Under the pieces are notes generated by a model, which was not told where the DNA came from, did not search any database, and saw nothing but the letters and a program-made list of their open reading frames with translations. Of a DNA stretch of 64,000 bases, positions 9,957-20,104 are shown piece by piece. Location of the stretch: assembly GCA_043228905.1 (NCBI GenBank), contig JBHGNT010000015.1, forward strand, positions 62,001 to 126,000. Reading direction: 5' to 3'. The stretch is from Azolla caroliniana. Taxonomy: Eukaryota > Polypodiophyta. The first letter of the stretch is position 1. Each line of letters starts with the position of its first letter. Made by a program: the position numbers and the translations under genes.

Positions 9957-10563
9957 TGTTGAACAACAGTGCTCGGCCACAACCGAGGAATAGGATCAAC
10001 TCACAGAAAACGGGAAATACAAAGTGCACGAGGACAATAGAGAGAAAGGTACACTGGATGTTTTACGTGGAAAACCCTAAATGGGAAAAACCACGAAAGT
10101 CCTCAAGCTCCAACTATCACTATGAACAGAGATGTACACTGGTGAAGCTACAAGGCAACAACCTTGAGCTCACTGTCTTCGCCACAGGCGGCGGTAATAC
10201 ACAGAGGCGTCGACCTCTTCCTCTCTCTCCCTCTCTCTCTCTCGGTTGCTCTCACTTTGCTCTCTCGGCTGAAACCATAAAAATGAGCAACAACATAAAC
10301 TGTTTGCCCTAAGTCATATTTATACACATATGACTTTCGGGCTATTTACAAATATAGCCTCAAGGGCTCTTGGCAAACATATTCATAAATATGTCCCCGC
10401 ATCCGGATCTCTCTCCGGGTACATTCGTCATCCGGCTCCGTAACCGGGGTCTTCAGCATCCGGCTCCGTAGTCGGGGTCTTCAGCATCCGGCTCCGTAGT
10501 CGCAACCGGGCTTGCCGTCATTCATCTCCGGACATCCCATCCGGAGGGACCGAAATCCCAACA
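9957..10563 (-). repeat. A1 5' LTR
   Basis: 607 bp with TG...CA ends. It contains the TATA palindrome pair (10311-10359), the CTCGG/CCGAG hairpin (9972-9987) and fewer CCGGCTCCGTA-type repeats than A2. Confidence 0.94.
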
Positions 10564-10970
10564 CGTACCAGGATGCAGACTCGTCGAAGATTACGTCTCG
10601 ACTTACCCGAACCGCTCAGGTAGAAGGGTTGTAGCCCTTTTATGCTTTCTTCTCAGACGAGTATCCTATAAGGATACATTCATCCAACTTCGCGTCGGGC
10701 TTTTGTTGTCGTTCATTTGGGATGCGTACATTCGCAATGCTTCTGAACACCTTGAGGTGCGACAAGATCGACTTCCTTCCAACGAGGAGCTCGTATGGAG
10801 TTAGCTCATGGACTCCATTGGTGGTGCACAGGTTCATGAGATAGACGGCCGTGGATGCCGCTTTGGCCCAATAGAAATTCGGCATGTGCTTCTCATGCAT
10901 CATGGCACGTGCTACCTCGAGTATTTGCCGATTTTTCCTTTCAGCGACTCCATTTTGTTGGGGTGTGTGT
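10564..10970 (-). pseudogene. Copia B remnant, integrase C-terminal part
   Basis: On the minus strand this encodes the C-terminal part of a copia integrase and the start of the linker to reverse transcriptase: HEKHMPNFYWAKAAST, HELTPYELLVGRKSILSHLKVF, then SSEKKA, with frame breaks after it. The family is shared with elements C (44270-44650) and E (52200-52600). It is cut on the left by A1 and on the right by G. The last five bases, TGTGT (10966-10970), are the target duplication of G. Confidence 0.9.
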
Positions 10971-11261
10971 TGTCATGAACACATGACCATTATGGCGTCA
11001 CCCGGACTTGAACCTCGAACCTTGTAATTCATACTTGAAAACCTCAACCATTAAGATAGCTTATTGTTATATGAAACAATAAAAGCTACTTCTTGTATTA
11101 CATTGATTATTGTAAAAACTCTAGATTATTCTAGAATGTTCTAGAATGTCCTGGAGCATTCTAGGTCTAGAACATTCTAGAACATTCTAGAAATCTCTAA
11201 GCTATTCTATAGGAACCTATAAATAAGCGCATACATGTATTCTCAAATCAATTCGAATCAA
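10971..11261 (+). repeat. G 5' LTR, truncated at its 3' side
   Basis: Matches the first 290 or so bases of the 399-bp 3' LTR (from TGTCATGAAC to ATTCGAATCAA), then breaks off where the inverted LTR begins. It includes the antisense tRNA-like block (about 11001-11062) and a cluster of TTCTAGAA-type repeats. Confidence 0.93.
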
Positions 11262-11263
11262 AC

Positions 11264-11560
11264 TGTCAGAACCAAGGATAAAAGATAGAGTGATGGAAGA
11301 AGGATAGAGAAGAATGGATGTATAAGATAGAGAAAGAAAGAGAATGGATACAAGATACGTAATGAGAGCTAAAGACTGGTGACATTCTAGAACATTCTAG
11401 AGTAATCTAGAGTTTTTACAATAATCAATGTAATACAAGAAGTAGCTTTTATTATTTTATATAACAATAAGCTATCTTAATGGTTGAGGTTTTCAAGTAT
11501 GAATTACAAGGTTCGAGGTTCAAGTCCAGGTGACGCCATAATGGTCATGTGTTCATGACA
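11264..11560 (-). repeat. Inverted, internally deleted LTR of G
   Basis: It reads as the reverse complement of the G LTR. 11264-11381 match the LTR 3' end (16813-16930), and 11382-11560 match the LTR 5' part, ending exactly at the LTR terminus TTCATGACA. About 110 bp from the middle is missing. With the forward fragment it forms an inverted repeat with outer arms of about 175 bp. Confidence 0.93.
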
Positions 11561-11705
11561 AAGGGCACCTAATTTCTCGCTTCCTCCAATCGATTCTAGG
11601 GTTATGTAGCTCGAACCATGGCAAACCGAGGACAATTGGATGCTCAGGACTACGGATTATGTTAAAGGAAACTACACATCCTAAATCACCCAAGAGTATG
11701 TGTAT
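11561..11705 (-). repeat. Inverted copy of G protease segment
   Basis: Reverse complement of 13191-13335 (protease C-terminal part, LGDLGCVVSFNIIRSPEHP on the minus strand), essentially without differences by eye. It abuts the inverted LTR terminus precisely. Confidence 0.93.
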
Positions 11706-11727
11706 CCTTTGTAACCATCCTGAAACC

Positions 11728-12477
11728 ATGGCTGCCATTAACTCAGAAGAATATCTCACCCTTGTTGCAGAAATGGAGAACCTTAAATCGAAGTTCGCAT
11801 CTCTTGAAGTAGAGAATCAACGTCTACTTGGGGATCTACAAAAGGTTACTATAGAGAAGCAACAACAACAAGAGGAGTTCACGCGACGAGTGCAACAGTT
11901 AGAGTCGACAATCGTCGTGTTACAACAACAAAGGGTTGAAGGTCAGGGACTTATCAAGGAGCCCAAAATTAGCCTCCCGGCTAAATTTGATGGGTCGAGG
12001 CCGCATTTCCGAGGTTTTTTGAATCAAGTACGGTTGGTGATTCAAATGCATCCCGCACGTTATCCAACAGATGCATCACGAGTCGGGCTAGTGGGCACTT
12101 TATTGACTGGCATAGCGTTGTCGTGGTTTGCTCCATTGCTAGAGACCAATTCTCCTCTACTGAATAATTTCGAGGAATTTATCAAGGAATTTAAGGCTTG
12201 TTTCGGAGATACTGATGGGGCGAGAACAGCTATCAACAAGATTCGTACACTTCATCAAGGTGATCAACCAGCTTCAACATATGCTGCCAATTTCCGTCTC
12301 ATCGCAAGCGATATTCCTTGGGATGAACAAGCCCTAATGGAGCAATTCCGTTCAGGCCTTCGTAGTGATGTTAAAGACTTACTTCTTACCTTCCCCGAGG
12401 ATCCAAGGTCACTTACAGAAGCTATTAGTCGAGCAATACGGTGTGATAATCGCCTTTTTGAGCGTCGATGTGAGTGA
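11728..12477 (+). CDS. G gag (capsid region)
   Basis: The likely start is ATG 11728 (MAAINSEEY). The longer frame upstream runs through the inverted protease fragment and is an artefact. An N-terminal coiled coil, rich in Leu, Glu and Gln (residues about 10-75), precedes the retrotransposon gag domain with KFDGSRPHFRGFLNQVRL and LSWFAPLLE. The frame ends at a TGA after FERRCE, upstream of the zinc knuckle, which lies in the next open segment. It packages element RNA as a virus-like particle in the cytoplasm (family knowledge). Confidence 0.85.
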   Translation: MAAINSEEYLTLVAEMENLKSKFASLEVENQRLLGDLQKVTIEKQQQQEEFTRRVQQLESTIVVLQQQRVEGQGLIKEPKISLPAKFDGSRPHFRGFLNQVRLVIQMHPARYPTDASRVGLVGTLLTGIALSWFAPLLETNSPLLNNFEEFIKEFKACFGDTDGARTAINKIRTLHQGDQPASTYAANFRLIASDIPWDEQALMEQFRSGLRSDVKDLLLTFPEDPRSLTEAISRAIRCDNRLFERRCE

Positions 12478-12549
12478 CAACAACAAATAACAAGATCTAG
12501 ATTCACACCAACTTATGCATCAGTAACGGCGCAATCATCCCCAAGACAA

Positions 12550-12891
12550 ATGTATAGCCCTGCTCCAACTCCAAGGCAAACACGTAGTCCAGTCCCAATG
12601 GATAGTCCTACACCCATGGAGATCGATATGACTCAACGACGAGGACCGTTGTCAGACAAAGAGAAGCAACGTCGTCGAGCAAACCATCTGTGCTTATATT
12701 GTGGAGGTCCAGGACATATAGCCATTCATTGCTCCCGTAGGCCGAGACGTCAGGTAAATCAAATTCACTATGACAATAAAAATGAGTCCAACATTTTAGA
12801 AGTAGTTAGTGAATCTAATATTATGAATAATCCACCCTTGTCCAATAAATTTGAAGTCCTAAGCCAATTAGAAGAGGAGTCAAACGAATAA
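12550..12891 (+). CDS. G gag C-terminus: CCHC zinc knuckle
   Basis: A separate open segment of 113 codons with a Pro/Thr-rich lead-in and a canonical CX2CX4HX4C knuckle, CLYCGGPGHIAIHC, followed by basic residues. In an intact element this would be fused to the preceding gag. Confidence 0.82.
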   Translation: MYSPAPTPRQTRSPVPMDSPTPMEIDMTQRRGPLSDKEKQRRRANHLCLYCGGPGHIAIHCSRRPRRQVNQIHYDNKNESNILEVVSESNIMNNPPLSNKFEVLSQLEEESNE

Positions 12892-12917
12892 GTCCGGCCA
12901 AAATAGGAGCCATTTGG

Positions 12918-14270
12918 TTGGACAACCCTAGATATGTACAACCTAGTGTGGGTTCCATTTCTTCCAAGCATGTTAGTAGAGTCTTCTCAGCCCTAGTACA
13001 AGTTAGGACACCCAGTTGTCAACTTCAAGTCCAAGCCCTCTTAGATACTGGAGCCAATTCTTGTTTCATGGATAGAGATTTTGCCCAAAAACACCAAATA
13101 TCCTTGCACACACTTCCTTGTCCAGTTTCCATAGTAGTGATTGATGGACGCCCCATAGCTTCCGGGAAGATATTTGAAGAGTCTGAGTCAATACACATAC
13201 TCTTGGGTGATTTAGGATGTGTAGTTTCCTTTAACATAATCCGTAGTCCTGAGCATCCAATTGTCCTCGGTTTGCCATGGTTCGAGCTACATAACCCTAG
13301 AATCGATTGGAGGAAGCGAGAAATTAGGTGCCCTTTAGCAGAAAATATCATTGTCAAGGATCGAACTCGGGATTATCCTCCCAAAGTATATAGTTCTACC
13401 GATGCACCATATCCTTCTCATCAAATTTCAGCCATCACATTGCAACAATTGCACCAAGTGGGAGGCAAGGAGGACCTTTTCTTATTTGCAGTATCAGTGA
13501 CACCTTCTAGTGTCACTCAAGGGAATTCAGACATCCAAATTCCCAAAAAATATCAAGACTATGCTGATGTTTTCGACAAAGTCAAAGCTAGTGTTCTTCC
13601 AAAGCATCGGCCGTACGACTGTCCTATTGATCTCCAACCAGGAAAAGAGCCTCCGTGGGGTCCAATTTACAATTTATCACCCACTAAGCTTGAGGTTCTT
13701 CGAGAATACATCGAGGAAAATCTTGCACATGGGTTTATTCGACATTCAAAGTCTCCAGCTGGTGCTCCTATCTTTTTTGTGAAGAAAAAGGACGGCTCCC
13801 TTCGTTTGGTCGTGGACTATCGAGGCTTAAATAAAGTCACCATAAGGAATAGGTATGCTTTACCTTTAATCTCCAATCTCTTAGAACGCATTGGTGGGGC
13901 AAAGCATTTTACCAAAATTGATCTAAGGGGTGCATATAATCTTGTTCGAATTCGGCCAGGAGATGAGTGGAAAACAACATTTCGTACTCGGTATGGTCAT
14001 TTCGAGTATACAGTCATGCCTTTCGGGCTCACAAATGCACCTGCCATATTCCAACATATGGCAAATGACATCTTCCGGGATTTCTTGGATATTTTTCTAA
14101 TCATCTACCTAGATGATCTATTGATTTACTCTAAAACACAGGGGGAGCATGATATACATGTGCGGCAAGTACTTGAACGCCTAAGGAAGTATGGTCTTTA
14201 CGCCAAACTTGAGAAATGCAGTTTTGATTGCAAACAAGTCGAATTTTTGGGATACACTATTTCATCCTAG
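12918..14270 (+). pseudogene. G pol: protease and reverse transcriptase fingers/palm
   Basis: Protease is recognised from ALLDTGANSCFMD (about residue 40) and ILGLPW-like VLGLPWFELHNP. Reverse transcriptase follows with the motifs SPAGAPIFFVKKKDGSLR, VDYRGLNKVT, KIDLRGAYNLVRI, MPFGLTNAPAIFQ and YLDDLLIYSK, all typical of Ty3/gypsy. A TAG at 14268-14270 stops the frame after LGYTISS. The next segment resumes in the same region of reverse transcriptase. Confidence 0.92.
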
Positions 14271-14279
14271 GGTGTTTTC

Positions 14280-14984
14280 ATGGACCCGGCAAAAGTCCAA
14301 ACAATATTGGAATGGAAACCCCCATGCTCAGTTCGGGATGTCCAGTGTTTCCTTGGATTTGCGAACTTCTATCGCAAATTCATACATAATTATTCAAGCA
14401 TTGTGTTGCCCCTTACTCAACTCACCAAGAAAAATCAAGCATTTTTTTGGAGTATCGAAGCAGACAAGGCTTTTACGCAACTAAAAGAGGCATTCACATC
14501 AGCACCTATCCTAGCACATATTGATCCTGAAAAGCCATTTACTATTGAGGCGGATGCATCAGACTTTGCATTGGGGAGTATCCTATCACAACCAGGCGAG
14601 GACGGGCAGATACATCCAGTCGCGTTTCACTCGAGAAAGTTTACTGTTTCGGAGATAAACTATGAGGTGCATGACAAGGAGTTACTAGCTGTGGTCGACT
14701 CATTCGAGCAATGGCGTCATTTTCTAGAAGGATCACCTCATCAGATTATCATTTATAGTGATCACAAAAATCTCACATATTTTCAAACAGCTCGAGTATT
14801 AAATAGACGACAAGCTCGGTGGGCCCAATTTCTAACGCGTTTCGATTTCAAGATCATTTTTCGCCCCAGAAAACAACAAGGGAAAGGGGATGCTCTATCT
14901 CGGCGTTCGTATCTAGCACTTCGACCTGGAGATCCGGCCTTTGACAATCAAAAGCAAACTCTCCTCGAGCCATCAAAGTTATAG
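14280..14984 (+). pseudogene. G pol: RT connection and RNase H
   Basis: Begins MDPAKVQTILEW, continues with FLGFANFYRKFI, then RNase H: EADASDFALGSILSQ, HDKELLAVVDSFEQW and YSDHKNLTYF. It ends with KGDALSRR and a stop. The catalytic Asp, Glu and Asp residues look present. Confidence 0.92.
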
Positions 14985-15113
14985 GTAACAACAATTTATG
15001 CCACACCACTTGATTCTACCCTTCTTGACACTATTCGGCAACAACTTCATTCGGATGATTTTGCTAAGGATGTCTTAGCCCACTGTGGTTCAAGTCGTCC
15101 ATCTTGCTCCACA

Positions 15114-15665
15114 TTGCCAGGGTCATCTCAACATTATAAGGACTTCACGTGGCAAGATGGTTTACTCTTCTACAAGAATCTCCTTTACGTCCCCGACGGA
15201 TCACCCCGACTTCAAGTGTTGGAACATTGTCATGATGCCCCCATGGCTGGACATTTTGGTATTTCCAAGACCATTGAGCTGGTGAAACGTTCGTTTTGGT
15301 GGCCTCACTTGCAAAAATTTGTCGAAGATTATGTTCGCACTTGTGACACCTGCTGTCGCGCCAAAATACCCCGGCATCACCCTTATGGCTTACTACAACC
15401 ATTACCCCCTCCCAACAAGCCATGGCAGTCTATTTCTATGGATTTCATTACGGATCTGCCACCTTCCAAAGGCTTTGATACTATTTTAACAGTAGTGGAT
15501 CGGTTCACCAAGATGGCACATTTTGTACCATGTGTAAAGACCATCAATAGTAAAGAAACTGCAGATCTCATTATGCGTGAAGTGTTTCGTCATCATGGTC
15601 TCCCGAATGATATTATTAGCGATCGAGGTCCTCAATTTATCTCACACTTTTGGAAGCACCTATAG
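15114..15665 (+). pseudogene. G pol: integrase N-terminal and core part
   Basis: Zinc-binding HHCC module (EHCHDAPMAGHFG ... CDTCCRAK), then the integrase core with SMDFITDLP (first Asp) and ISDRGPQF (second Asp). A TAG at 15663-15665 ends the open segment after FWKHL. The catalytic Glu falls in the shifted part just downstream. Confidence 0.9.
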
Positions 15666-16547
15666 GCAAGCCTCAAAATCTCTTGCAAACTCTCTTCGGC
15701 TTATCATCCACAAACTGACGGACAAACAGAGCGCACAAATCAAACGCTCGAGCAATATCTTCGATGTTTCATTAGTTATCAACAAGATGATTGGAGTAAA
15801 ATTTTACATCTTGCTGAGTTTGCATACAACAACACGGTCCACTCTTCTACCAAACTTACACCTTTCTTTGCCTACACCGGCAACCACCCTCGATGGTGTA
15901 TACTGGATCTTCCCGAGGTGTCACGAAACCCTAGTGCGGCGCATCACCTCCACCGACTACAACAAATCCAGTTCGAGTTATCGTCACATCTTCAGAAAGC
16001 GCAAGCACACCATAAGACCAATGTCGATCGACATCGTCTTAAGTCTCCGTTTAAGGTTGGTGACCGTGTATGGTTGCTTCGTCGTCACATCAAGACTACC
16101 CGACCGTGTGCTAAGCTTGACTATCAACGCTTAGGTCCTTTTGTCATCACGGTGCAGATTAATGATGCAACATTTCGTCTTAACCTTCCTGCACATATGC
16201 GGCTTCACCCTGTCTTTCATAGCTCTCTTTTGGAACCTTGCCACACCTCTTTAATTCCTGATCGTGTCGTGCCACCACCGCCTTCTGTACAACTTGTGGA
16301 CGGCCCCGAATACGAGGTAGCTGCTATTCTCGATTCTAAGATTGTGCGCAATAAGCTTTATTATCTAGTTGATTGGCTTGGTTATCCTCCGAGTGATCGC
16401 ACTTGGGAACCCATCGATAACGTTTGTAATGCTGAAGCTCTGGTCAACGACTTCCATCGTCACTATCCAAACAAGCCCGGCCCAACAATGTTAACGCCGA
16501 CTTCCACTCGGCGTTCTCGAAGGAGGGATAATGTCATGAACACATGA
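15666..16547 (+). pseudogene. G pol: integrase C-terminus with chromodomain
   Basis: After a frame-disrupted stretch (15666-15917) that still shows the TNQTLEQYLRCF motif, the open segment 15918-16547 carries the GPY/F-type region (KLDYQRLGPFVI) and a chromodomain: EYEVAAILDSK, LYYLVDWLGYP, then TWEPIDNV. Chromodomains of chromoviruses are thought to direct integration towards particular chromatin (family knowledge). The frame runs a few codons into the 3' LTR. Confidence 0.9.
16520..16531 (+). other. G polypurine tract
   Basis: Purine-rich GAAGGAGGGATA directly before the 3' LTR start TGTCATG. Confidence 0.75.
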
Positions 16548-16930
16548 CCATTATGGCGTCACCCGGACTTGAACCTCGAACCTTGTAATTCATACTTGAA
16601 AACCTCAACCATTAAGATAGCTTATTGTTATATGAAACAATAAAAGCTACTTCTTGTATTACATTGATTATTGTAAAAACTCTAGATTATTCTAGAATGT
16701 CCTAGAGCATTCTAGGTCTAGAACATTCTAGAACATTCTAGAAATCTCTAAGCTATTCTATAGGAACCTATAAATAAGCGCATACATGTATTCTCAAATC
16801 AATTCGAATCAACACCAGTCTTTAGCTCTCATTACATATCTTGTATCCATTCTCTTTCTTTCTCTATCTTATACATCCATTCTTCTCTATCCTTCTTCCA
16901 TCACTCTATCTTTTATCCTTGGTTCTGACA
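16532..16930 (+). repeat. G 3' LTR
   Basis: 399 bp, TGTCATGAA ... GTTCTGACA, followed by TGTGT. Near its start it holds an antisense tRNA-like module: a perfect Pol III B box (GGTTCAAGTCC on the minus strand, about 16565-16575) and an A-box-like stretch at 16603-16621. A cluster of TTCTAGAA motifs follows (about 16690-16745). Confidence 0.94.
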
Positions 16931-18430
16931 TGTGTCGGCACGAGAATTCTCTCCGAATGCCTTCACTTTGGAGGTAGGAGGTGAACTCATCGGAGAAGTA
17001 CTCCTTGCCTCCATCCGATCGTAGGCATCAAATGTGCCAAACCGGTTTCTTTTTCAACTTGCCCCTTGAGCTTTTGGAAGTGGGAGAACACTTCGTTCTT
17101 CTTCTTCATCGGGTAGATCCACGCGTAGCGTGAGTAGTCATCGATGAAGGTTACGTAGTATCGGCATCCGCCGATCGTCACCGTTTGAGCCGGTCCCCAT
17201 ACATCCGAGTGTATGACGTCAAGGAGGCCTTTGCTTGTGGAGCTCTCCTTCGGGAATGGGAGTTAATGTTGTTTGCCGAGTTGACATGCTTCGCATACTC
17301 GGTCAACTCGTTTCGACTCGAATGTCGGAAGTCCGATGACGACTCTCTTGGTTTGCATTGCTCGTAGCCATTGGAGGTTTATGTGGCCGATTCTCTTGTG
17401 CCACAACTCGATGCTTGTCTCAGTTTTGAGACCTTTCACCTCGTTCGAATCAAGGATGAACATTCGGCCATCTCTTCGCCCCTTAGCTATGAGTCGGCCA
17501 TCTTTCTCAATGAAACAACCTTCGTTGTTGAAGTGGACTTGCATGCCTTGCTCCACAATTTGGCCGACCGAGACCAAATTCTTCGTTATTGTGGGCACGT
17601 GCAAGACATTCTTGATGCAAGTTTGCTTGCCTTCTTTCCCGAATGGGATATTGCCGATGTGTTGAATGGGGTACGTGGTGTCGTCTCCCGTCTCTATGAA
17701 GCCGGGTCGATCCGGCATTCGTAAATCATGAAACCACTCTTCGTGAGATGTCATGTGATGTGAGGCGCCGGAGTCGACGAACCACACGTCTTCCGAGTTG
17801 GAGGCCGTCATAGAGTTCGCTCTATGCCTCATTATGAACATTTTGCCACGATCGCCGTAGTCGGAATTTGGGGCGTAATTTGTAAACATTTCACTACGAT
17901 CGTCGTAGTCAGAATTTGATGCGTGTTTCGTGATCATTCCGCTACGATTGTCGTAGTCGGAGTTCGATGCGTAGTTTGTGAGTTGTCGACTTGTTGAAGC
18001 CGACTCACTTTGCTTTTTCTGACACTCCGCCTCATAGTGGCCAACTTTGTTGCAATAATTGCAAGTTGCGGGCCTCGTTTGCTGACCATGTTCGGCGTGG
18101 AAGCTCCCCCTTCTTCCGAAGGTTCCTCGATGGCTTCCGTGAATGTTTGAGTTCCCTTTTGTGCGATGGGCCGAATTGGCCTCTTCTACCACCATGACCT
18201 CCTCCTCGGCCACCATCCGAATTCGAGAAGAACATTTGTGCTTCCAACATCTTGCTTTTGGTTCGGACGTGGTTCTCTTCGACCAATAGCATTGATTGGA
18301 GGTCGAAGAATGAAGGAAGGTTTTCTCTTGCCAAGATTGCCGTCCTCAACGAGTCGAATCGTTGTGCGAGGCCGCCCAAGCATACTTGAACCTTCTCGTC
18401 TTCGTCGACGTTAGATTTTATTAGGGCCAA
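16931..18430 (-). pseudogene. Copia B remnant: gag, zinc knuckle, protease, integrase start
   Basis: Minus-strand copia gag-pol, continuing from 10564-10970 once G is removed. From the right: gag C-terminal part (VQVCLGGLAQRFDS, SFFDLQSMLLVEENH), zinc knuckle CNYCNKVGHYEAEC, a repeated SDYDNRS/SDYGDRG linker of three copies, protease with FVDSGASHHMTSHEEW, GAG-pre-integrase (WHKRIGHINLQ) and integrase (TFIDDYSRYAWIYPMKKK). There are frame breaks around 18216 and 17263. The gag N-terminus and 5' LTR are missing beyond about 18430; the exact edge is uncertain. It starts with the target copy TGTGT (16931-16935). Confidence 0.9.
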
Positions 18431-19198
18431 TCATAGCCTACTTCGTTCGCTTTGATTGAACTATTTGAACTCTGAAATTAGATATCAAATGAGGACGTTA
18501 TGAGCTTTTTTGTTCACGTGGGCGCTCTTATTTCAAATATATGCATCTAAGCTGGACTTGGCTTTTCTCGTTTTTTAAGTTGTTGGCGTATCCAAAGGCA
18601 ATGACAAGTACCTCTGCTTTCCTAGACACTTTTGCTCATGCCATTCATTTTTCTTTGATATTGTTGGTCATGGTGAAAATCTTGGTGAAAAAATGGGCAT
18701 CACGCAAATTGTAAGGTAGACATAATCTTGTATATGGCCCTCTAATCACAATCTCATATTGGGAAATTGGATCAAATTCAAGATGGTCATGATCACAAAT
18801 TATAAATGTGATAAGTACCCATGGGAATCTGGAAATCCAATCCAATAAGGCCAAATAGAAGGAATCCAAGACCATGTGATATGTATTTACGAGAAGAGAA
18901 GAGGGGCATTTGTGTATGTGTGTTTGTGATATTGAACGTAACACACGCAATCCAAGTGGAGTTGCAAAATGTTGTTTTGAATTGAAAAACTATAGGATGG
19001 GTAAACATGGGGAAACTCGCAACTCTATTGAAGGCACAAACACCTAATATTGTTTGGGCTCTGCACCATATGTGTACTTGAACTAAGCTAAAGTTTATGA
19101 CACCCCCCCACCCCAACAAAAAAAGGAAGAATAAAACATTTTTCAAGTCCATAATTTATAAACAAATTCTTTGTCAATGCACATGCAAGTTTCCCAAT
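18431..19198. other. Intergenic, no gene seen
   Basis: AT-rich non-coding sequence between copia B and the glucanase promoter region. No long frame with a recognisable domain and no LTR ends were found. Confidence 0.6.
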
Positions 19199-19199
19199 G

Positions 19200-19400
19200 C
19201 CATAGACATAATAATATGAGGTTCTGCATGGCTAATTGTTTGGTCCAAGTACGTGAGATGGTGGTGTACACATGGGCAAGATCAAAATCATCAATATAAA
19301 TGGGCATAATAATGTGAGGTTTGGCATGGCTAATTGTTTGGTCCACGTATGTGAGATGGTGCACACATGGGCATGAGCAAAGGCATCAATATGCGTGGGG
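19200..19400. repeat. Tandem duplication, about 98 bp unit
   Basis: Two imperfect copies, each containing GCATGGCTAATTGTTTGGTC (starting about 19226 and 19324) and followed by CAC(A/T)CATGGGCA. Apparent coding frames here are by-products of the repeat. Confidence 0.8.
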
Positions 19401-19749
19401 CATACGAGAGGTTGGATACCGAGAGGTGCAACGGGCACATGCAATTTAGGAATCAATATGATGCATGACAGAGGTGCAAAGGCCCACGCATGCATGATTG
19501 GATAAGCTTTAGGAACGATATGATGCAATTATGTATGTGTATGTATTATGTATTATGTATAGGCGAAGGGGAGGAAGAAGATAAGGAGGGGACCCACCCA
19601 GCTTCATTCATTCGTGCATTCCTATATGTATGTATGTATAAATGTATGTGTATCAGTATGTATGTATATGTATTCATTCGTTAGTTGTTAGCTCGAAAGG
19701 GAAAGAGAATAGTTAAGTTGGGTTGGGTTGTTTGTTAGGTAGCGCTTGT

Positions 19750-19972
19750 GTGAGTTATGTGTGTGTGTGTGTGTGTCTCCTCCTCCGTCTTCTCCCCCAG
19801 AACGAGGGGGTAAATTATTTTTGGGCATCTAGTCTACCTTTTCCACTTTTTATTTTTTGTGGAGACAAATAATAATATACATATAGATAGCCGTTGAATC
19901 TCGAAAAGACACTCACACACACAACTCACACATACACATACACATACACAGACACAGACACAGACACAGACA
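19750..19972. repeat. Microsatellites upstream of the glucanase gene
   Basis: A (GT)n tract at about 19757-19775 and CACACA/CAGACA tracts at about 19913-19970. They lie in the promoter/5' leader interval of the glucanase gene. I could not assign a TATA box with confidence. Confidence 0.8.
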
Positions 19973-20083
19973 AAAAAGAAGCAGGGGAAGAAAGATCTGC
20001 AGCAATTTCGCGGACTCACCTTTCCTGTCGCTTCGAAGCTGCACTTAACTTCTTCTGCTTCTTGGTCTCCTTCTGGGGGATTG

Positions 20084-20104
20084 TTTAGGGTTTAGGGTTT
20101 AGGG
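20084..20104 (+). promoter_or_regulatory. Triple telomere-type repeat (telo-box) before the glucanase start
   Basis: Three consecutive TTTAGGG units plus TTT, ending 11 bases before the ATG at 20118. Short telo-box motifs (AAACCCTA) are known in plant promoters and 5' leaders, where they bind telomere-repeat-binding (TRB) factors. Here the array is perfect and in the plus-strand sense, so it probably lies in the transcribed leader. Confidence 0.75.

Larger units (their letters stand above)
1..10563 (-). mobile_element. Copia element A1 (outer host of a nested copy)
   Basis: This is a Ty1/copia LTR retrotransposon read on the minus strand. Its 5' LTR is 9957-10563 and its 3' LTR is 1-468, cut by the window edge, so about 139 bp of that LTR and the left flank are missing. 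Gag and pol were one frame from ATG 9926, in copia order (protease, integrase, reverse transcriptase, RNase H). The frame is broken at 7381/2011 by insertion of a second copy of the same family (A2), and there is also a TAG at 1985-1987. The two A1 LTRs differ at only about three places over 468 bp by eye, so A1 is also recent. It lies inside copia remnant B; the base run CGTAC at 10564 would be its right target duplication, but the left partner is off the window. Confidence 0.93.
10971..16930 (+). mobile_element. Chromodomain Ty3/gypsy element G
   Basis: A plus-strand gypsy element inserted into copia B with target duplication TGTGT (10966-10970 and 16931-16935). Order: rearranged 5' LTR region, gag, zinc knuckle, protease, reverse transcriptase, RNase H, integrase, chromodomain, polypurine tract, 3' LTR (16532-16930). 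The pol order and the chromodomain place it among plant chromoviruses. Several stops and frame breaks (12475, 14268-14270, about 14984, 15663-15665 and after) make it defective. No primer-binding site is visible, because the sequence after the 5' LTR is replaced by inverted element fragments. Confidence 0.93.

Noticed and set aside
11553-11759. Independent minus-strand gene next to the G 5' LTR
   Set aside because: It is the inverted duplicate of the G protease segment (13191-13335), not a separate gene.
20084-20104. Telomere or chromosome end
   Set aside because: Only three repeat units next to a normal gene; an interstitial telo-box fits better.
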